Assembly (NCBI GenBank): GCA_913054455.1
Contig: CAJXIL010000023.1
Span: 1-34,931 of the forward strand
Source of the DNA: an uncultured Roseobacter sp.
Lineage (GTDB): Bacteria; Pseudomonadota; Alphaproteobacteria; Rhodobacterales; Rhodobacteraceae
Length of the DNA stretch: 34,931 nucleotides
Reading direction: 5' to 3'
Every line of letters begins with the position of its first letter. The first letter of the stretch is position 1. The position numbers were made by a program, and so were the translations under genes. Below, piece after piece: positions 32,018-34,931 of this stretch. The notes under the pieces were generated by a model. The model was given only the letters and a program-made list of their open reading frames with translations, had not been told where the DNA came from and ran no database searches.

Positions 32018-32473
32018 TTAGGTGATGGCCTCCAGTCGGTCCTTGGACAGGTCACCCGGCACGATTGTTATGGGAACAGGCAGGCTTCCTGAGGATTTGC
32101 TCAATTGACTGACCAGCGGGCCAGGGCCCTTTCGGTCGTCTCCTGCACCCAGGACCAAGACGCCAATTTCGGAATCGGCTTCGATCTGGCTCATGATTTC
32201 AGGAACAGCTTCCCCTTCACGAATGATCAGCTCTGGGTCAACGCCCTGGCGATCCCGCATCCATTTTGCAAAGACTTCAAAATGGGCGTGGATACGTTCG
32301 CGGGCTTCCTCCCGCATGACTTCACCGACGCCTATCCAGTGATTAAATTCATCTGGCGGGATGACGGAGAGGATGGCGACACCGCCTCCGGTTTTTGCCG
32401 CACGCATCGCGGCAAAACGCATTGCGTTCAGACATTCACGGCTGTCATCCAGTACAACAAGGAATTTGCGCAT
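32018..32473 (-). CDS. Universal stress protein (UspA family)
   Basis: The 151-residue protein has the Usp alpha/beta fold: MRKFLVVLDDSREC at the start, ELIIREGEAVPEIM in the middle and VLVLGAGDDRKGPGPL followed by SLPVPITIVPG at the end. The usual ATP motif (G-xx-G-x9-G-S/T) is not cleanly present, so nucleotide binding is uncertain. I chose the ATG at 32473, preceded by GAGGCC; an upstream start would add 23 residues unlike the family. It stands alone on the minus strand, with no clear terminator seen. Confidence 0.87.
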   Translation of the reverse strand: MRKFLVVLDDSRECLNAMRFAAMRAAKTGGGVAILSVIPPDEFNHWIGVGEVMREEARERIHAHFEVFAKWMRDRQGVDPELIIREGEAVPEIMSQIEADSEIGVLVLGAGDDRKGPGPLVSQLSKSSGSLPVPITIVPGDLSKDRLEAIT

Positions 32474-32657
32474 TTTTGGCCTCTGGTTGCTCCACTGAAG
32501 ATCATGACGCATTCGTAGCTGTGCAACAATAGGGCTGTGCAATAATCGAAATGATCCAAGTGGCGCCAGAGGCTATCTACTGGAGGTGGTGACGAAAATA
32601 CAAAGGGGGGCTCCCGCCTGTTCCATGTGATCTGCGATCCCACTCACAGTTGGGCCT

Positions 32658-32677
32658 GGCGCCGCTTACGCGGCGCC
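32658..32677. repeat. Strong GC hairpin between usp and the aminotransferase gene
   Basis: GGCGCCGC-TTAC-GCGGCGCC is a perfect eight-base-pair stem, extended by TGGGC/GCCCA outside a two-base bulge. It lies 81 bases after the 3' end of the minus-strand aminotransferase gene. No T-run follows on either strand, so it is not a standard terminator; it could be a stabilising stem or a dispersed repeat. Confidence 0.45.
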
Positions 32678-32757
32678 GCCCACAATAGGAACCGGGTGCG
32701 ACTTGGAGAGGAACGGGGACAGCCTAGAGAAGCAGCGAGCCTGTCGCGGATGCCTTG

Positions 32758-33618
32758 CTACTGACCTGCGGACCAATCCCAGTAAAGATCCCGGACCCGT
32801 TTTGTTATCGGCCCGATCTCATATTTCAGGTCGTCAAGAGCAGTGACCGGGGTCACTTTGCTCATATTGCCTGACAAAAAGACCTCATCGGCGGTCTCAA
32901 AATCCTGCAGGCTCAGCACGGTTTCATGTACCGTGACCCCATCCGCACGTAGATTGGCGATATGGCGCGCACGTGTGATTCCGGCCAAAAATGTGCCGTT
33001 TGGAATTGGGGTGAAAACTTCCCCGTCGCGCACCATAAAGATATTCGCAGTAGCGGTCTCTGCCACATTTCCCATGGCATCCAGCGCCAGTGCATTGCTG
33101 AATCCCTTGTGGCGTGCTTCACGCAGCATCCGCGCATTGTTGGGATAAAGGCATCCAGCCTTTGCGTTCACGACCGAGCTTTCCAGCACTGGGCGGCGAA
33201 AGCTTGTGCGGGTCAGGGTCGCGCTGGCTGCGGCAGGTGCCATGGGGATTTCCTCTAGGCAGAGCGCAAATTCAGTGCTGTCTGGATCTGGGGCGATGGT
33301 GGTTTCATCCCCGTCGGTGGCCCAATACATGGGTCGAATGTAGACAGCAGCGCCGGGCGCAAACCTGTGCAGCCCTTCTTTGGCGATTGCCACCATATCA
33401 TCGGTCTGAACTGTTGGGCGCATCATCAACGCCTCAGCCGATGCATTTGTGCGAGCGCAGTGCAGATCCAAATCCGGGGTCATCCCATCAAAGAAACGGG
33501 CGCCATCAAACACAGTGGACCCAAGCCACATTGCGTGGTCTGCCGCTTTCACGAGCGCAAGATTGCTGTCGTGCCACTGACCTTGAAAATAGGTGCGAAT
33601 ATTCTGTCCTGCCGCCAT
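32758..33618 (-). CDS. Class IV (branched-chain-like) aminotransferase
   Basis: The 286-residue PLP enzyme has the class IV pattern: GSTVFDGARF (33-42), the PLP lysine K153 in VVNAKAGCLYPNN, and LDAMGNVAETATANIF with E187. Class IV includes branched-chain aminotransferase, D-amino-acid aminotransferase and aminodeoxychorismate lyase. The N-terminal region and spacing resemble branched-chain aminotransferases found as paralogues in Roseobacter-group bacteria, but the substrate is not fixed by what I can see. It stands alone behind an intergenic region of 276 bases. Confidence 0.85.
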   Translation of the reverse strand: MAAGQNIRTYFQGQWHDSNLALVKAADHAMWLGSTVFDGARFFDGMTPDLDLHCARTNASAEALMMRPTVQTDDMVAIAKEGLHRFAPGAAVYIRPMYWATDGDETTIAPDPDSTEFALCLEEIPMAPAAASATLTRTSFRRPVLESSVVNAKAGCLYPNNARMLREARHKGFSNALALDAMGNVAETATANIFMVRDGEVFTPIPNGTFLAGITRARHIANLRADGVTVHETVLSLQDFETADEVFLSGNMSKVTPVTALDDLKYEIGPITKRVRDLYWDWSAGQ

Positions 33619-33894
33619 CGTGTCCCCCTGTGTGTAGCCTGTGGTGAAACTAGGAGTAAAAGGGTCATAGAGCCAGACCTTTTTCCAGTCAGGTGCTTTC
33701 TATTGCGCAAATTCGGAGGGCAAGCCACAGGCGCAACTGCGCGCGCCGTCAGGCGCGCCGGGCCCAACAGGGGCGAGGTATCTTTGATGCATCAAGTCCC
33801 CCGGCGGGCGAATTTGGCAGGGGTGCTAATCAGGGCGCTTGTGAAACAGATCCCGTGATCTACCCCGCAGAATTGGCTCGGGCTGAGCGGCTGG

Positions 33895-34656
33895 CTAGGA
33901 TGGCTGTTTCAACCCCAGTTTTTCAAGTCTTGCTCCGGCTTCGGCCTGCCACCTGGTTTTGAGCTCGCCGTTGGATGTGCGGCGCAGGCCCTGAGCCTTT
34001 AACCCTTCGAACTTGTCCGAGGCTTCGCTGCCAAAGCTCGCAGCGACCCTTGGCCACCAATAGTTTACGGATGCCTGCAGATCACCCTTGCCTGTTTCCT
34101 CAATCAGCCGTTCCAGGCCTTCTTCGGCCAGCTCCGCATGACGGGCCTCAATCGGGGCCAGGGCGCGAAACACTTCGGCCAAGGGCTGATAGGAGATCAG
34201 CGAGAACTCGGCCAGTTGCACCGCCACGGCGCGTCCCATCAGCAGGTTCATCACCACCGCATCTGCCCAGCCTTCCAGCGGATAGTTAAACACGGCCAGC
34301 CGCATGTCGTGGTCCGAGCGTCGCTGTCCGATATCGGCGTCGCGCTTAAGCCGTGCAGTCCAGGGGTGGTGATCGGCGTAGCGTTCGGTATCGGCGCCAA
34401 ACTCCCCCATGATGCGCAGCACGCGGTCTGCGTTGTCGCTCTTCTCCAGCACGATCTTGGCGGCTGCAATTCGGGCCTTGATGCCGGGGCCTTCGTTGAT
34501 GATTTCGGCAAAGCCTGCGGCACCTGCCAGCTCGCTATCCACAAAGGTGGCCATCAGCTTCAGCAGCGCGGCCCGGTAGCGCGGCGGCACATTGGCAGGG
34601 TTGCTCAACACGCCGCCCTTGGCGAGGTAGCTCTCGATGCTCATGTCTTCGCTCAT
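33895..34656 (-). CDS. PaaA/PaaC-family ferritin-like diiron protein
   Basis: The 253-residue protein belongs to the phenylacetyl-CoA epoxidase PaaA/PaaC family. By eye E42, E71, E150, E170 and H173 line up with diiron ligands (E150 stands for the third-helix glutamate). The first ExxH is E71-K-S-D74, so aspartate replaces the usual histidine; the second, E170-A-R-H173, is intact. An oxygenase role is therefore plausible but the metal site may differ. The neighbouring PaaE-like reductase gene, 24 bases upstream, would supply electrons. No paaB, paaC, paaD, paaK or paaZ gene is visible in the window, so this is probably not the phenylacetate operon, though the rest may lie beyond the edge. Confidence 0.75.
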   Translation of the reverse strand: MSEDMSIESYLAKGGVLSNPANVPPRYRAALLKLMATFVDSELAGAAGFAEIINEGPGIKARIAAAKIVLEKSDNADRVLRIMGEFGADTERYADHHPWTARLKRDADIGQRRSDHDMRLAVFNYPLEGWADAVVMNLLMGRAVAVQLAEFSLISYQPLAEVFRALAPIEARHAELAEEGLERLIEETGKGDLQASVNYWWPRVAASFGSEASDKFEGLKAQGLRRTSNGELKTRWQAEAGARLEKLGLKQPS

Positions 34657-34680
34657 GAAATAGCCCTCCGTTTAAAGACG

Positions 34681-34931
34681 TTACTGATCGTAATCGACAA
34701 TAACCTTGTCGGTCACTGGGAAGGCCTGGCACGATAACACATAGCCCTTTTCGACCTCGTAATCTTCCAAAGCATGGTTGGCGACCATATCCACTTCGCC
34801 CTCGATCACCTTGCAGCGACAGGTCGAGCACACCCCCGCCTTACAGGCATAAGGAGCATCCATGGCGTTTTCCAAGGCGGCGTCCAGAATGGTCATATCC
34901 TTGCCCATCTGCACCGTCTGGGTCGAGCCAT
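34681..34931 (-). CDS. PaaE-like ferredoxin reductase, C-terminal part (gene runs off the window)
   Basis: Only the last 82 codons are present; the start lies beyond position 34931. They encode a plant-type 2Fe-2S domain: TILDAALENAMDAPYACKAG, then CSTCRCK and VLSCQAF, giving C-x4-C-x2-C and a distant fourth cysteine. In PaaE-type reductases this domain is at the C-terminus, after FAD and NAD(P) domains, and passes electrons to a diiron oxygenase. The frame is open to the window edge. The PaaA-like gene follows 24 bases downstream of its stop. Confidence 0.85.
   Translation of the reverse strand, partial: GSTQTVQMGKDMTILDAALENAMDAPYACKAGVCSTCRCKVIEGEVDMVANHALEDYEVEKGYVLSCQAFPVTDKVIVDYDQ

Noticed and set aside
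33741-33758. GCGCGCC-GTCA-GGCGCGC hairpin upstream of the aminotransferase gene as a terminator
   Set aside because: No T-run on either strand and no gene ends close to it on the matching strand; such GC palindromes are common in this base composition.

Overview
The window looks like chromosomal DNA from a marine alphaproteobacterium of the Rhodobacteraceae (Roseobacter group). The evidence is the GC-rich coding style, a nearly complete set of ethylmalonyl-CoA pathway genes, an Irr-type iron box, an H-NS/HvrA-like protein, a LuxR/LuxI pair next to crotonyl-CoA carboxylase/reductase, and several small proteins typical of that family. I see no insertion sequence, prophage, CRISPR array, rRNA or convincing tRNA. 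The species cannot be named from the sequence alone.

Layout. 1-1357: a non-coding or unrecognised start, a small exported protein on the minus strand, and a long intergenic region with a strong dyad. 1358-4051 (+): malyl-CoA thioesterase/lyase, an NnrU-like membrane protein, a DUF1737 protein and mesaconyl-CoA hydratase. 4194-4982 (+): a secreted von Willebrand A (DUF1194) protein. 5138-10148 (+): succinate dehydrogenase sdhC-D-A and sdhB, with a small lipoprotein and a sulfotransferase-like gene between sdhA and sdhB, then a 54-residue protein and a terminator. 10240-11410 (+): a small membrane/zinc-ribbon protein and a DUF1989 protein. 11624-15291 (-): purine nucleoside phosphorylase, an H-NS-like protein, ethylmalonyl-CoA mutase and a secreted protein. 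15461-22606 (+): a PlsB-like acyltransferase, crotonyl-CoA carboxylase/reductase, LuxR, LuxI, a RecD-like helicase and an SDR oxidoreductase. 22710-24418 (-): a TIGR02186 protein and a TauE/SafE exporter. 24592-29590 (-): a BMP-type (nucleoside-like) ABC transporter operon. 29760-31784 (-): an Nfu-type Fe-S protein, a GFA-family protein, tsaB and rimI behind an Irr-like box. 32018-34931 (-): a universal stress protein, a class IV aminotransferase, a PaaA-like diiron protein and the end of a PaaE-like reductase.

How the genes fit together. Ccr, Ecm, Mch and the malyl-CoA enzyme are four steps of the ethylmalonyl-CoA route for assimilating acetyl-CoA. Its C4 products reach the TCA cycle, whose succinate dehydrogenase is encoded just downstream of mch. 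The luxR-luxI pair follows ccr directly. The acyl groups that LuxI uses and the crotonyl-CoA that Ccr uses both belong to short acyl-thioester metabolism, so a link between cell density and carbon assimilation is plausible but not shown by sequence. DeoD and the BMP transporter suggest uptake and phosphorolysis of purine nucleosides.

Most promising for follow-up: the luxR/luxI control regions (a perfect 16-base palindrome before luxR and a luxI leader whose Shine-Dalgarno can be paired away), the sulfotransferase-like gene inside the sdh operon, repeated GTGATCAC sites around sdh, an Irr-like box at the nfu operon, and an orphan PaaA-like oxygenase/reductase pair with a changed metal-ligand position. 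No clearly new multi-gene system is visible; most genes belong to known families.
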